Source: Sporosarcina gallistercoris
GTDB lineage: Bacteria > Bacillota > Bacilli > Bacillales_A > Planococcaceae
Assembly (NCBI RefSeq): GCF_014836415.1
Contig: NZ_JACSQY010000003.1
Span: forward strand, 1 to 64,000
Length of the DNA stretch: 64,000 nt
Reading direction: 5' to 3'
Part shown: in pieces, positions 52,076 to 61,886 of the stretch
Position numbering within the stretch: the first letter of the stretch is position 1
Layout: every line of letters begins with the position of its first letter
Notes under the pieces: model-generated
Told to the model about the DNA's origin: nothing
Databases searched by the model: none
Seen by the model: the letters and a program-made list of their open reading frames with translations, nothing else
Translations under genes and position numbers: made by a program

Positions 52076-53629
52076 ATGATCAAGAAAATCATTTTCCCAT
52101 TTCTTATCGTCGCACTCATATTTTCCATGTCCAGTCCCGCATCAGCAGGAAAAGTATTCAGTGATGTCGGTGACCAATACGCAGCAAAAGCTGAACTTGA
52201 ATTTCTAGCTGAACAAGGGATTGTCACTTCAGGCCCATCCGTTGCGTATGGCATTAACCGTTCCATTACACGATTAGAAGCGTCTGAAATGCTCGTTCGT
52301 GCACTGAAACTGGACATTACTAATCGTCCTGATCCATCAGTAGTGGACGTGAAGAAAGGATCACCTGGCTATGAGTTCATCGCTACTGTAGTGGATGAAA
52401 AAATTATGGTCGGCAATTTGAAAGGACAATTCAATCCTGATTCCCTTTTAACACGCGCTGAAATGGCAGCAATTTTAGTCCGTGCATTCGATTTACAACA
52501 GCCAAACGGCTACAAGAAATTTCAATTTGTAGATGTGAACGTGAAGAGTTTTGCAGCGCCGTCGATTGCTATTCTCTTTGCAAATAACATCACATTCGGC
52601 TATCCGGACCATACGTTCAAACCTGCGATGACATTGACTCGTGCCCATTTCGGGATATTCCTCGCACGGATGCTGGAGCCCGAGTTTCGAGAAGCATTAA
52701 CATGTTTCGAACCTGCAGCAAAGAAGACCCATCATGTGGATGTTGCAGTTACCACGCTATGGACGGCACCTAATGCTGCAAGACTCATTGACAAACCGGC
52801 TGTATCAGCGCCCACGGATATTCGGAAGTGGACGAAAACAATGACAATTCCGCAGAAACAATGGCTGGTCGGTAAAACAGAAACTCAAGCGCTCTACGGT
52901 CAAGAAGTAGTTGTGCTGAAGACTTCTGGAAATTGGCTGCAAGTAGCTGTTAAAGACCAGTATTCTCCTAAAAACAAATCAGGCTATCCAGGTTGGGTTC
53001 CTGCGTCCCATATTGAAGAGTCGTATGCTGATTATGGGCAGTGTGCAACTGCTATGGTGAAAGCCCCGATTACAAACTTGTATCACGCTGAGACAACAGC
53101 TCGGCAGTTCATGGAAATCAGTTTCAACACGATTTTACCGGTACTCGACGAACAAGGGGATTGGGTAAAAGTCCAGACAGCATCAGACGGAGTGAAATAT
53201 GTAAAGAAACAAGATGTGAACGTGCTGAAAAAAGGAAGTGAAATTCCTGCTCCAACATCCGAGGATATTATGACCACCGCTAAAAAGTTTAATGGATTGG
53301 CATACTTATGGGCTGGTACTTCTGGATTCGGTTTGGATTGCTCGGGGTTCACATACTCTGTGTATAGACAGCATGGGATCGATATTCCCCGAGATGCGAG
53401 TGTCCAGGCTACACATGGAACAGCTGTGAAAAAGAGTGAACTTCAACCGGGTGACTTATTATTCTTTGCTTATAACAAAGGAAAAGGATCCGTACATCAT
53501 GTCGGCATGTATATCGGAAATGGAAAAATGATTCATTCACCAAATCCAAAGAAAACAGTTGAAATCATCTCGATAGATGCTGAGCCATATCGTACCGAAT
53601 TCTCAGGAGCCCGACGTTATTTGAAGTAA
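52076..53629 (+). CDS. Secreted cell-wall hydrolase: SLH domains, SH3-like domains and NlpC/P60
   Basis: 517-aa exported protein. Signal peptide (1-24, ...SSPASA). Three S-layer-homology repeats (about 25-215: SDVGDQYAAKAELEFLAEQGI, RAEMAAILVRAFDL, RAHFGIFLARML) anchor it to the wall polymer. Two SH3-like bacterial domains (about 235-390) resemble those of YkfC-type endopeptidases. The C-terminal NlpC/P60 domain has the catalytic Cys in GLDCSGF, His in VHHVGMYIG and a third His in MIHSPN. It probably cleaves D-gamma-Glu to diaminopimelate bonds in peptidoglycan. AGGAGG precedes ATG 52076. Confidence 0.93.
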   Translation: MIKKIIFPFLIVALIFSMSSPASAGKVFSDVGDQYAAKAELEFLAEQGIVTSGPSVAYGINRSITRLEASEMLVRALKLDITNRPDPSVVDVKKGSPGYEFIATVVDEKIMVGNLKGQFNPDSLLTRAEMAAILVRAFDLQQPNGYKKFQFVDVNVKSFAAPSIAILFANNITFGYPDHTFKPAMTLTRAHFGIFLARMLEPEFREALTCFEPAAKKTHHVDVAVTTLWTAPNAARLIDKPAVSAPTDIRKWTKTMTIPQKQWLVGKTETQALYGQEVVVLKTSGNWLQVAVKDQYSPKNKSGYPGWVPASHIEESYADYGQCATAMVKAPITNLYHAETTARQFMEISFNTILPVLDEQGDWVKVQTASDGVKYVKKQDVNVLKKGSEIPAPTSEDIMTTAKKFNGLAYLWAGTSGFGLDCSGFTYSVYRQHGIDIPRDASVQATHGTAVKKSELQPGDLLFFAYNKGKGSVHHVGMYIGNGKMIHSPNPKKTVEIISIDAEPYRTEFSGARRYLK

Positions 53630-53635
53630 GAAAAA

Positions 53636-53691
53636 GACTTTAGACAAAAGGGTTGGCAATCAAAACGATTTCCAACCCTTTTATTTTTTTT
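53636..53691 (+). terminator. Terminator after the SLH-NlpC/P60 gene
   Basis: AGACAAAAGGGTTGG, loop, CCAACCCTTTTATTTTTTTT; also the left border of element B. Confidence 0.9.
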
Positions 53692-54065
53692 GAGTTTTTG
53701 AGTATGAAGAGGAAAGAAAACAGACCGTTGATCTCCGTTCCGGGCGGACGCTTTCCGGGGGCTTGCCCTCAGCCAAGCGAACCGCGAAGGGTTCGCTTTG
53801 CCGTATTTCTGCGTACTTTGCAGAAATAAAGGCATCTGGCTGCTCCTAACGCTTCGCTTATAGTCGCAAGAGCTTGTTCTTCGTGACAGCTCTTCCTGCG
53901 GGGTCTTCGAAAATATGTGCTCCTAACGCTTCGCTTTTACTCGCAAAAGCCGTTCTTCGTTACGGCTTTCGCTGATCCCCAGGAGTCGCTGCCCTGCACT
54001 CCAATCAACTGAGTGTCCCGCCGAGCGCTTGAGATAGTCATTTAATTATCGTGACAGGAAGTAGC

Positions 54066-54433
54066 CATGTTCAGCTGGCAAGTTTTTCAGATTTTGGATA
54101 ACGAAAGTAAGCATCGTCTGCATGGACAACTTTTAAGACCCATCAGGTTTGTCCATCGCATACTTTGTTCCCTTTGGCATAGGGAAATACACGTTCAATC
54201 GTCTCTTTCTGTTTTTCGTAAATTCCCTTGAATTCAAAATGAATATCATCTCGATTAAGACGACGGAATAGATGATGGGCACTCTAACTACCGAGTGTAA
54301 GTTCTCGACCAACGGATAGATAAAAAGCTGCATCCACTTTGCTGACAAGAGGGTCAAGGCAAACCAATTGCTCTATCGTCAAGATTTCCAGCTGTTCACG
54401 TTCATTGACTTGATCCATCGTCATCATACCCAT
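54066..54433 (-). pseudogene. Internally deleted IS1182-type transposase relic
   Basis: From ATG 54433: MGMMTMDQVNEREQLEILTI, then EQLVCLDPLVSKVDAAF matches the N-terminus of IS1182-type transposases and the fragment in element A. After a stop and frameshift the C-terminal part follows (HLFRRLNRDDIHFEFKGIY, then EKQKETIERVF), with a further stop. The catalytic DDE core is gone, so the gene is dead. Confidence 0.75.
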
Positions 54434-54506
54434 CATTTCGTTTCGTAGTTGGAGACTCCTGTTGATTGGAGCGGAAATCAATATATTTAGAGTTAATTAC
54501 GTTGTA

Positions 54507-54550
54507 AAAGAAAAAAGACTGCAAGTCCATTCGCTCTATAGCGAATGGGC
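54507..54550 (-). terminator. Terminator after the lipoprotein gene
   Basis: Minus-strand GCCCATTCGC, loop TATAGA, GCGAATGGAC, then TTGCAGTCTTTTTTC. Confidence 0.82.
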
Positions 54551-54561
54551 TTTACGATGTG

Positions 54562-54930
54562 TTATTTCAGGGTGCCATTATATAACAGACCATCGTCATC
54601 TAAAGAAATCACTTTCAAACGATTTTCTTTTTTCACAAAGACACTTTTCACCGTTTTTCTGCCGCTTTCATCTTCAAAGAGAATGACCCGTGTTCCTGAG
54701 TTATCTGTCTCTACGATACCTTCGAGGCCATCAAGATCCGCAACTTCTGCAATCTTGCTGTACTCTTCAAAAGCCGTGAGATTGCTAGTGTCAGCTGAGG
54801 GATTGTTGACCGAGCTTTCTTCTAAGGAACCGGCGTTCTCGTCATCTGCGACCGGCTCTTGTGCAGGCTCATTACTTGTACAGCCCGCCAGCAAGAAAGT
54901 CAATGCACCTGCTAGTAGTAATTTTTTCAT
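54562..54930 (-). CDS. Small lipoprotein of unknown function
   Basis: 122-aa exported lipoprotein: signal peptide ending in the lipobox LAGC (Cys17), an acidic low-complexity linker (TSNEPAQEPVADDENAG...), then a compact C-terminal domain of about 70 residues (FEEYSKIAEVADLDGLEGIVE...). No family recognised. GGAGG stands upstream of ATG 54930; the longer open frame begins ten codons earlier without a site. Confidence 0.78.
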   Translation of the reverse strand: MKKLLLAGALTFLLAGCTSNEPAQEPVADDENAGSLEESSVNNPSADTSNLTAFEEYSKIAEVADLDGLEGIVETDNSGTRVILFEDESGRKTVKSVFVKKENRLKVISLDDDGLLYNGTLK

Positions 54931-55135
54931 TTTAAATGACCTCCGTATTTGTTTTACCAATAAAGCATTTTAACGAGCCTTGCTCTAGATGGCAACTAAA
55001 TAGGTTCCATAGTGACTGTACCCAAAACGATTTCGACAAAATCCTTTATAATTCGTTGAATGTTTGTTACGCTCTAAGGTGAGAAAAGATTGTATAATCC
55101 ATTTATTTATAGTTTTTTGAGGAGTTGTGACAGTA

Positions 55136-56455
55136 TTGACATTTAAAAAGAATTTCATTATCGGTCTGATGCTATTTGCGTTGTTCCTAGGTGCTGGAAA
55201 TATTATCTTTCCACCGAAACTGGGTCAATTAGCAGGAAGTGACCTGGCAATAGCTATGTTCGGATTCTTAATAACGGGGGTTGGATTACCGCTTTTAGCG
55301 ATTTTGGCGATTGCACATGCTGGAGGCGATTTACGCTCTATCGCAGATCGGGTTCATCCGGTTTTTGGTCTGGTTTTCACCATGATTGTGTATTTAGCAA
55401 TCGGTCCGTTTTTTGGTATTCCACGGACAGCCACCGTTTCGTACGAAATCGGCATCATACCATTTTTATCTGGTGGGACAGCTGATGCACAATGGCCACT
55501 CGTTATATTCAGTATTCTGTTTTTTGCGATTACTATAGGGCTTGCCCTGAACCCTGCAAAACTCGTAGACCGTATCGGCAAGTTTTTAACTCCTATTCTG
55601 TTCTTGGTGATTGCACTTTTAGCCGTTAAGAGCTTTGTAGATCCGATTGGTTCTATTAAAAGTCCGGATGAGGGATTTGGCACGCATCCTTTCTTTAAAA
55701 GCTTTGTTGAAGGCTATTTGACGATGGATGTCATTGCGGCACTTATTTTTGGCAGTGTCATTACTTCAGCGATTCATGCGGAAGGTGTTAAAACTTCCAA
55801 AGGCCTCATGAAATCCATGATTATAGCAGGTAGCGTCGCCGCAATCGGTTTAAGCTTTGTTTACATATCGTTAGGTTACATTGGGGCGACAAGCATCGGA
55901 TCGATCGGACTTCAAGAAAATGGTGGTATTGTCCTATCACTTGCTTCTGAACTGCTGTATGGGTCCTTTGGTCCGATTATATTAGCGGTGACCATCCTAT
56001 TTGCTTGTTTGACTACTTCAGTCGGTCTCGTTTCTGCTTGTGCTCAATTTTTTTCACAAGCTGTGCCGTCACTATCGTACAAGAAATTCGTCGTGATTTT
56101 TGCCGTATTCAGCACTGTAGTAGCAAACGTAGGATTGACTCAGCTAATATCACTTTCAATTCCGGTGCTTTTGATGATTTACCCGCTTGCAATCGTTCTA
56201 ATGCTTTTATCTTTTGTAGATAACGCATTCGGCAGAAGACCGGTTGTATATGTGCTTGCGTTATTCGGAACTGCACTTGTCAGTATTTTTGATGGTCTTG
56301 CGGGTGGCGGAATCGTGGTCGAACCGGTTGCCAATATCCTTCAGCATTTACCACTGTATGAGCAGCAGATCGGCTGGCTTTTACCTGCACTTGTAGGGGC
56401 TGGGATTGGTTATGTCATTACACTTGTGTCACCTGCAACAACGTCGAAACGGTAA
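55136..56455 (+). CDS. brnQ: Branched-chain amino acid transporter BrnQ (LIVCS family)
   Basis: Sodium- or proton-coupled carrier for Leu, Ile and Val, 439 aa with about 12 helices. The family start FIIGLMLFALFLGAGNIIFPPKLGQLAG is diagnostic, as are GPFFGIPRTATVSYEIG and the late LIYPLAIVLML-like segment. The start may be TTG at 55136 (GAGGAG eleven bases upstream) or GTG at 55127, where the site is too close. A TATAAT lies at 55093-55098 without a good -35. I see no T-box. Confidence 0.93.
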   Translation: MTFKKNFIIGLMLFALFLGAGNIIFPPKLGQLAGSDLAIAMFGFLITGVGLPLLAILAIAHAGGDLRSIADRVHPVFGLVFTMIVYLAIGPFFGIPRTATVSYEIGIIPFLSGGTADAQWPLVIFSILFFAITIGLALNPAKLVDRIGKFLTPILFLVIALLAVKSFVDPIGSIKSPDEGFGTHPFFKSFVEGYLTMDVIAALIFGSVITSAIHAEGVKTSKGLMKSMIIAGSVAAIGLSFVYISLGYIGATSIGSIGLQENGGIVLSLASELLYGSFGPIILAVTILFACLTTSVGLVSACAQFFSQAVPSLSYKKFVVIFAVFSTVVANVGLTQLISLSIPVLLMIYPLAIVLMLLSFVDNAFGRRPVVYVLALFGTALVSIFDGLAGGGIVVEPVANILQHLPLYEQQIGWLLPALVGAGIGYVITLVSPATTSKR

Positions 56456-56533
56456 CACCGGCTCCAGCTCTATGTTTAATATTAGTCGATTGAAGGAAGA
56501 CTAACGTTAACTGGACAAAAAGGAGAGGGTATT

Positions 56534-56947
56534 ATGAACGCAAAAGAAACTGCACAACATATTTTGGATAACAGTCATATCGGAACGATGTCAACTGTTG
56601 AGGCGAACAAACCTTTCAGCAGATATATGACGTTTTACCATGAAGACTTCACTTTGTACACAGCGACATCTAAAAAAACTGAAAAAGTGGACGAACTCGA
56701 GAAGAATCCAAACACTCATATTTTACTTGGTTACAATGACGAAGGATACGGAGATGCTTTCTTGGAAATAGCAGGGACGGTCACGATTTCAGATGAAGAG
56801 CGACTCAAGGAAAAGGTATGGAATGATCATATGAAACCTTGGTTCGATGGTCCGGAAGATCCCGATTTAGTCATTTTAAAAGTAGTACCAGATTCCATGC
56901 GTGTGATGAACAAAAAAGGTGAAGATCCCCAAACAATCACGTTCTAA
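56534..56947 (+). CDS. Pyridoxamine-5'-phosphate-oxidase-like general stress protein (YdaG type)
   Basis: 137-aa split-barrel flavin-binding-type protein: LDNSHIGTMSTVEANKPFSRYMTFYHEDFTLYTATSKKTEKVDEL near the N-terminus and IAGTVTISDEERLKEKVWNDHMKPWF later. It resembles B. subtilis YdaG, a SigB-dependent stress protein. A possible SigB promoter, GTTTAA (56474-56479) and GGAAGA (56495-56500), 15 bp apart, precedes it, but the -10 is imperfect. AAAAGGAGAGG gives a strong start. Enzyme activity unknown. Confidence 0.88.
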   Translation: MNAKETAQHILDNSHIGTMSTVEANKPFSRYMTFYHEDFTLYTATSKKTEKVDELEKNPNTHILLGYNDEGYGDAFLEIAGTVTISDEERLKEKVWNDHMKPWFDGPEDPDLVILKVVPDSMRVMNKKGEDPQTITF

Positions 56948-56950
56948 CGC

Positions 56951-56982
56951 AAAAAGGATGAGCACTCTGCTCATCCTTTTTT
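56951..56982. terminator. Bidirectional terminator
   Basis: AAAAAGGATGAGCA, CTC, TGCTCATCCTTTTTT, between the stress protein gene and the converging GTPase gene. Confidence 0.94.
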
Positions 56983-58258
56983 ACAGGTCTTTTTCGTATT
57001 CCTGACGTGCATCTTTCACTATGGCCTTTAACTCCTTTTCATCAGCTCCACGTAAAAAGTAGGCAACTGCAGCTTTTCCGATTGCATAGGTTCCGCCACT
57101 TGCAATACTTGCGCTAATAGCAGAACCTGCACCTGGAACGACGAGATTCGCAAATTTGCTCCCTTGTTGAGCAATCATCCGCAGCGTAAAACCGGTTGCA
57201 CCGATTCCACCTAGGGAAACCAATACTTCACGCGCAGTTTTGAAATCGAGTTCACGGCCTGAGAGGTAGGCGATAATCATAAGCAAAATCGATTGCAGTG
57301 CAAGTAAAACTGCGATATCCGTTGCGATTAACGGACTCAGTGCGACTGTACCGGACAACGCCGTGAAGACTTTGATAAAGCGCGAAGCAATTCGTTCAGA
57401 TATGGTGTTCAGTCGGATCGATAACCCGAGATGTATTGCCGCCCGGATGTCCAGGCTATCTTCTAAAAAATCGATCAGTTCCTCGATTCCGTAACGTCCA
57501 TCAAATTCAATGGAGCGGTTAGCATCCTTTTCATCGGACCATTCGATGTAAGATGATACTGGCAGAAAAGCCGAAGCTTCCAGATCATTCTGTTCGAAAA
57601 TCCTTTTTAGCTGTTCTGTTTTCTCTGTTATCAATTGAACTTTTGAAGCAGGATAGTTGTCAGGCTCTTTCAAACGAGAAGGATTTAAATCATCCACTTG
57701 TGTTATCACAGCAATAAGTGGAAGTCCTTCAGCCGCTTTTTTCATGATCTTTTTGGTTACCGCAACATCTTTATCGATATGAGCCCGTTCCGTCGCTTTT
57801 TGTAAAAATAGAACCGCATCCGGCTGGAACGACTGAATCACATCTTTTAATGTATCCTCAGCTTTTGTATCGAACGTTTCCGATTCCCCTATACCTCGAG
57901 TGTCAATCACCTCGAAGTAAACATGTCCATCCGCCTCGTAAGCATAGCGTCTTGCTTCTTTCGTGCCAATCTCCACTTCGCTCACTTCAGCTAGATAGCG
58001 ACCACTCAAGGCATTTATGAGACTGCTTTTTCCTACGCCAGTCCTGCCGACTAATACAAAACGCGGCGGACGCGGATTTTTCAAGCCTTCCAATAAGTTA
58101 TGTAATTCGTCATCATCCATCATGATCTCCATCATTTTCTTGCGCTGTTTCTCGGAAATTAAATTACCGGGAATTTTTGTGAATAGCTCTTCTACATAAT
58201 TGGATAAATTTCCAATATGCTGTAGTCGCTGACGCATTTCGTCAAATTGGGAACCCAT
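56981..58258 (-). CDS. Membrane GTPase with DUF697-like C-terminus
   Basis: 425-aa TRAFAC-class GTPase. G1 GRTGVGKSSLIN (about 71-82), a switch region VEIGTKEARRYAYEADG, G3 DTRGIGES, G4 TQVDDLNPSR. The C-terminal part (about 285-410) is hydrophobic with glycine-rich helices (IATDIAVLLALQSILLMIIAYLSG, GAGSAISASIASGGTYAIGKAAVAYFL), resembling DUF697/YcjF-type membrane domains. Role unknown; related proteins are linked to membrane stress. ATG 58258 has GAGAGG ten bases upstream. Confidence 0.85.
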   Translation of the reverse strand: MGSQFDEMRQRLQHIGNLSNYVEELFTKIPGNLISEKQRKKMMEIMMDDDELHNLLEGLKNPRPPRFVLVGRTGVGKSSLINALSGRYLAEVSEVEIGTKEARRYAYEADGHVYFEVIDTRGIGESETFDTKAEDTLKDVIQSFQPDAVLFLQKATERAHIDKDVAVTKKIMKKAAEGLPLIAVITQVDDLNPSRLKEPDNYPASKVQLITEKTEQLKRIFEQNDLEASAFLPVSSYIEWSDEKDANRSIEFDGRYGIEELIDFLEDSLDIRAAIHLGLSIRLNTISERIASRFIKVFTALSGTVALSPLIATDIAVLLALQSILLMIIAYLSGRELDFKTAREVLVSLGGIGATGFTLRMIAQQGSKFANLVVPGAGSAISASIASGGTYAIGKAAVAYFLRGADEKELKAIVKDARQEYEKDL

Positions 58259-58424
58259 GAGCAATCATCCTCTCTCGATCGTTCTATATCTATCTTGTAC
58301 CCCCAACTGTTCCAATTCAAGCGGTAACTTTCTTTTGTAATCGAAAGTGTCCCTAACGGAATGGTTCATTGCATGGTATACTGAGAAACGAAAAATTCGA
58401 GCGGATGCATTGGAGGGATTGCAC

Positions 58425-59711
58425 ATGAAACAACTTGCAGGAGGCATTCAATGGGCAGTATTTCTAATGGCTTCTTCCATCGCTGCACCGATTGCAATCG
58501 CCCACGTATTTGGAATGGATGCAGGGGATACCGCCCTGTTTTTGCAAAGGACCATTTTTGTATTGGGTGTTGCGTGTCTGTTACAAGCATTTATAGGGCA
58601 TAAGATGCCAATCAACGAAGGACCCGCAGGTTTATGGTGGGGAATCTTTGTCGTGTATGCAGGGATGGTTGGCGTGTTTTACAGCACACCGGCAGATGCG
58701 CTACAGGCACTCCAAAGCGGCATGCTGTACAGTGGGGGATTGTTCATCATCCTTGCAGCAGCAGGCGTCATCACGAAAATGAAGAAACTATTTACACCCG
58801 CTATCACGTTTACGTATTTAATGCTGCTGATTTTGCAGTTAAGCGGAACGTTCATAAAAGGTATGGCAGGCGTGGAAACCGCAGAAGATGTAATCGACAT
58901 TCGCATTGTAATGGGCAGCTTACTTGTGCTGATCATCACATTTGTTGCAATGGGCAACAAGAGAGAATGGGTTTCCAAATATGCAGTGTTGTTATCCATT
59001 GTGATCGGATGGGCGATTTTTACAATGATTGGACGTGCGCCCAGCATAGCAATCGTCTCCGATCAGATCATTGAACTGCCAAAAATGTTTGTCTACGGAC
59101 CGCCCGTTTGGGATGGCGGTGTTGCAGTGACGGCAGTTTTCATTACCTTATTGCTGATCGCAAATATGTTAGCTTCCATTCGGGTCATGGAAAATTTACT
59201 TAAACAGAAGTTTTCTGTGCAAGTTGAAGATCGTGTTCGTCAAGGTTCATTTGTTTCGGGTATCAATCACCTTTTGTCCGGTGTGTTTTCTGCAATTGGT
59301 CCGGTTCCGATTTCAGGGGCTGCGGGTTTTGTTGGCACAACGGGGATGGCATCCATCTTGCCATTCATTGTGGGGAGTGCATTGATAGTTGTAATGACGT
59401 TTTTCCCGGCTGTCATGGCGGTTTTTGCCGCATTGCCAGCGCCAGTTGCATACGCTGTAACGTTTGCCATTTTCACGAAGATGGTGTCCATGGCGTTTTC
59501 GGAACTGGATGAGGATCCTGAAAAAGAGCGTGCCAGGAAAGCGGTAGCGATTGGTCTGATGACTGGAGTAGGGATTATGTTCGTCCCTGCAGCAAGCTTT
59601 GCTCAATTGCCAGCTGTTCTTGCTTCGGTATTATCCAATGGATTAATTACAGGTACGATTGTAGCGATTGTAGTGGAGCAATTATCTTTGCGACGTAGCA
59701 AATACCGGTAA
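58425..59711 (+). CDS. NCS2-family purine/pyrimidine permease
   Basis: 428-aa nucleobase:cation symporter with about 12-14 helices. The substrate region PVPISGAAGFVGTTGMAS and the late FAALPAPVAYAVTFAIF stretch agree with the uracil/xanthine permease family, but the classic motifs are divergent, so the substrate is open (xanthine, uric acid or uracil). ATG 58425 has GGAGGGATTG upstream; the open frame extends 78 bases further without a site. Confidence 0.85.
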   Translation: MKQLAGGIQWAVFLMASSIAAPIAIAHVFGMDAGDTALFLQRTIFVLGVACLLQAFIGHKMPINEGPAGLWWGIFVVYAGMVGVFYSTPADALQALQSGMLYSGGLFIILAAAGVITKMKKLFTPAITFTYLMLLILQLSGTFIKGMAGVETAEDVIDIRIVMGSLLVLIITFVAMGNKREWVSKYAVLLSIVIGWAIFTMIGRAPSIAIVSDQIIELPKMFVYGPPVWDGGVAVTAVFITLLLIANMLASIRVMENLLKQKFSVQVEDRVRQGSFVSGINHLLSGVFSAIGPVPISGAAGFVGTTGMASILPFIVGSALIVVMTFFPAVMAVFAALPAPVAYAVTFAIFTKMVSMAFSELDEDPEKERARKAVAIGLMTGVGIMFVPAASFAQLPAVLASVLSNGLITGTIVAIVVEQLSLRRSKYR

Positions 59712-59793
59712 TAATTTTCGCTTTCCAGGTTTGTGTTCACTCCATTAGCGGGAATAGCCGTTAGAGTTGAACGTAAACGAGAGGAAGATACTT

Positions 59794-60987
59794 ATGAAGC
59801 TGACGACAGGACAAACATATTGGGATAAAACAGCAAAACCAACATCAAGTTTTCCATCACTTGAAAAGAATACCAGTACAGACATCTTAATTGTAGGCGG
59901 TGGAATGTCAGGGACATTGGCTGCTTTCAAACTGGCATCTGCGGGGAAAAAAGTAACAGTCATCGACCGTGCTGAAGTTGGAAAAGGGAGTAGTTCAGCC
60001 AATACTGGACTGCTTCAGTATGCGAGTGACACGATGCTGTCTGAATTTGTTGACAAAATCGGGGAAGACGACGCGGTCCTATTCTACAGAATGTGTCTGG
60101 AATCCATGGATGAGTTAACTAAGATCGCTTCAACATTACCTGAAACCACCGGGTATCGTTTGCGCGACAGTATTTTCTATGCTTCCACGCCAAATGACGG
60201 AGATAAATTGAAAAGGGAGTACAGCTACTTAAAAAAACACGATTTTCCAGTAGAGTATTTAGATCATCAGAAGTTGGTGGAGGAATATGGTATCGACAAA
60301 CCAGCAGCATTGCGTACATGGCATGATGCTGAAGTGAACCCTTACCAATTCATACAAGCATTGACTGCTGAAAATTTAAAAATGGGCGTTACCTATTTTG
60401 AACATACAGCAGTTGACATGGACTCCCTGACTGAAAATGCCATCATGAGTGAATCCGGGGCTCATATTTCATTCGACTCGATCATTATCGCAACCGGCTA
60501 CAGCAAGCTTTATAGCGAGCTGAATGGCAAAGCGCAAATGAATCAGACATTTGCAATTGCGACAACACCGATAGATGGGGAACTTTGGAAAGATCAGGTC
60601 ATGGTTTGGGAGACGAAAAAGCCGTATCTCTATTTCCGGACGGCACCTGGCGGCAGAATGATTGCTGGGGGATTGGACGAAGAATCGAGTGACCTTTATG
60701 ATGATCCGTCAGTGATCCAACGAAAAGGTCAGGAAATCTTAGATGAAATTAAAGAAATGTTTCCACACATCGACGTGGAGATTGAGGATGCTTGGAATTC
60801 GTTATTTGGTATCTCCAAAGATGGGTTGCCGTTCATGGGGAGATCCCCTCATCAAGACAATGTCTATTACTTGCTTGGGTTTGAAGGCAATGGGACGTGT
60901 TATTCGATGGCAGGGGCTACAATCATTCAGGATCTGCTGGAGGGGACGCCTAATCCATACGCACACATTGTGAGACCAAGCCGATAA
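59794..60987 (+). CDS. FAD-dependent amino-acid oxidase-like oxidoreductase (DAO family)
   Basis: 397-aa flavoenzyme. FAD-binding TDILIVGGGMSGTLAAFKLASAGKKVTVIDR (about 29-59), the GSSSANTGLLQYASD segment, a late RTAPGGRMIAGGLDEESSDLY and the C-terminal FGISKDGLPFMGR ... YYLLGFEGNGTCYSMAGA that completes the FAD site. The family (DadA/glycine oxidase/GlpO-like) oxidises amines or amino acids; the substrate is unknown. GAGAGGAAG precedes ATG 59794. Monocistronic. Confidence 0.87.
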   Translation: MKLTTGQTYWDKTAKPTSSFPSLEKNTSTDILIVGGGMSGTLAAFKLASAGKKVTVIDRAEVGKGSSSANTGLLQYASDTMLSEFVDKIGEDDAVLFYRMCLESMDELTKIASTLPETTGYRLRDSIFYASTPNDGDKLKREYSYLKKHDFPVEYLDHQKLVEEYGIDKPAALRTWHDAEVNPYQFIQALTAENLKMGVTYFEHTAVDMDSLTENAIMSESGAHISFDSIIIATGYSKLYSELNGKAQMNQTFAIATTPIDGELWKDQVMVWETKKPYLYFRTAPGGRMIAGGLDEESSDLYDDPSVIQRKGQEILDEIKEMFPHIDVEIEDAWNSLFGISKDGLPFMGRSPHQDNVYYLLGFEGNGTCYSMAGATIIQDLLEGTPNPYAHIVRPSR

Positions 60988-61033
60988 AAAACGTTCGAAC
61001 CTGTCAGCAGTATGACAAGTTCGAACGTTTTTT
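60986..61033. terminator. Bidirectional terminator
   Basis: AAAAAACGTTCGAAC, loop with inner TGTC/TGACA pairing, GTTCGAACGTTTTTT. Confidence 0.95.
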
Positions 61034-61043
61034 AGTTCCGAAT

Positions 61044-61886
61044 TCAGAAATTCATGCCTGCAAAAGTATTGCCGCCTTCGAGTGTTCCGGTTTCAAACCC
61101 TTTATAAAACCAATCTTGGCGCTGTTTCGATGTTCCGTGTGTAAAGCTTTCAGGAACAACATATCCTTGGGAACGTTTTTGAATCGTATCGTCACCGACT
61201 GCACTCGCTGCAGTCAAGGCTTCTTGTAAGTCACCTTTTTCGAGCAAATCCATTTGCTTTGCGCGTCCTGCCCATACACCAGCATAGTAATCGGCTTGCA
61301 ATTCGAGCCTAACCGAGTACTTGTTGTATTCCTCTTTGCTTAAACGGTTTCGAAGTGTATTCATTTTGTCGCTTGTTCCGAGCAGTTTTTGCACGTGGTG
61401 TCCGACTTCATGGGCAATGACGTAAGCCATCGCAAAATCGCCAGGAGCTTGGAAATTCGTTTTGAGTTCATCGTAGAAACTTAAATCGATGTAAAGCTTC
61501 TCATCACCTGGGCAATAGAATGGCCCGACAGCTGAACTTGCTGTTCCACATGCAGACTGAACACTGCCTGTATACATGACAAGTGTCGGATCTTCGTATG
61601 TCTTTCCTTCCTCAGCAAATACGTCAGCCCATACATCCTCCGTATCGGCTAGAACAACTGAGACAAAGTCTGATAGCTCACGTTCTTCTGCCGTTTCTTC
61701 ATAAGGCTGGTTTTGGGTCGTATCCTCACCAGTGATTGAACCGAGTAATTCTGAGGGATCGCCGCCTAGAAATAGCACAACGAGTGCAAGGACGACGGTT
61801 CCGATTCCGCCTCCGACAATTGCTGTTCCACCTCTGCCTCGCCGATCTTCTACATTTGAACTTTCTCTTCGTCCACGCCATTTCAT
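61044..61886 (-). CDS. YpfJ-type neutral zinc metallopeptidase
   Basis: 280-aa membrane-anchored putative metalloprotease. A basic N-terminus and one hydrophobic segment (about 22-40) precede the peptidase domain, which has YCPGDEKLYIDLSFY, the zinc motif IAHEVGHHVQ (HExxH), LELQADYYAGVWAGRA with the third ligand Glu, and RSQGYVVPESFTHGTSKQRQDWFYKGF near the end. Substrate unknown. ATG 61886 fits the AAGGGG site better than 61892. Confidence 0.93.
   Translation of the reverse strand: MKWRGRRESSNVEDRRGRGGTAIVGGGIGTVVLALVVLFLGGDPSELLGSITGEDTTQNQPYEETAEERELSDFVSVVLADTEDVWADVFAEEGKTYEDPTLVMYTGSVQSACGTASSAVGPFYCPGDEKLYIDLSFYDELKTNFQAPGDFAMAYVIAHEVGHHVQKLLGTSDKMNTLRNRLSKEEYNKYSVRLELQADYYAGVWAGRAKQMDLLEKGDLQEALTAASAVGDDTIQKRSQGYVVPESFTHGTSKQRQDWFYKGFETGTLEGGNTFAGMNF

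Larger units (their letters stand above)
53631..54482. mobile_element. Composite repeat element B with IS1182-type transposase relic
   Basis: Same parts as element A in the opposite orientation: a terminator hairpin AGACAAAAGGGTTGG.../CCAACCCTTTT (53642-53683), an intact repeat module 53727-54009 (GTTGATCTCCG to CCAATCAAC), a transposase relic on the minus strand and a collapsed second module 54450-54482 (GTTGATTGGAGCGGAAATCA). The start of the relic joins the collapsed module as in element A, so both copies derive from one ancestor. Confidence 0.72.
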
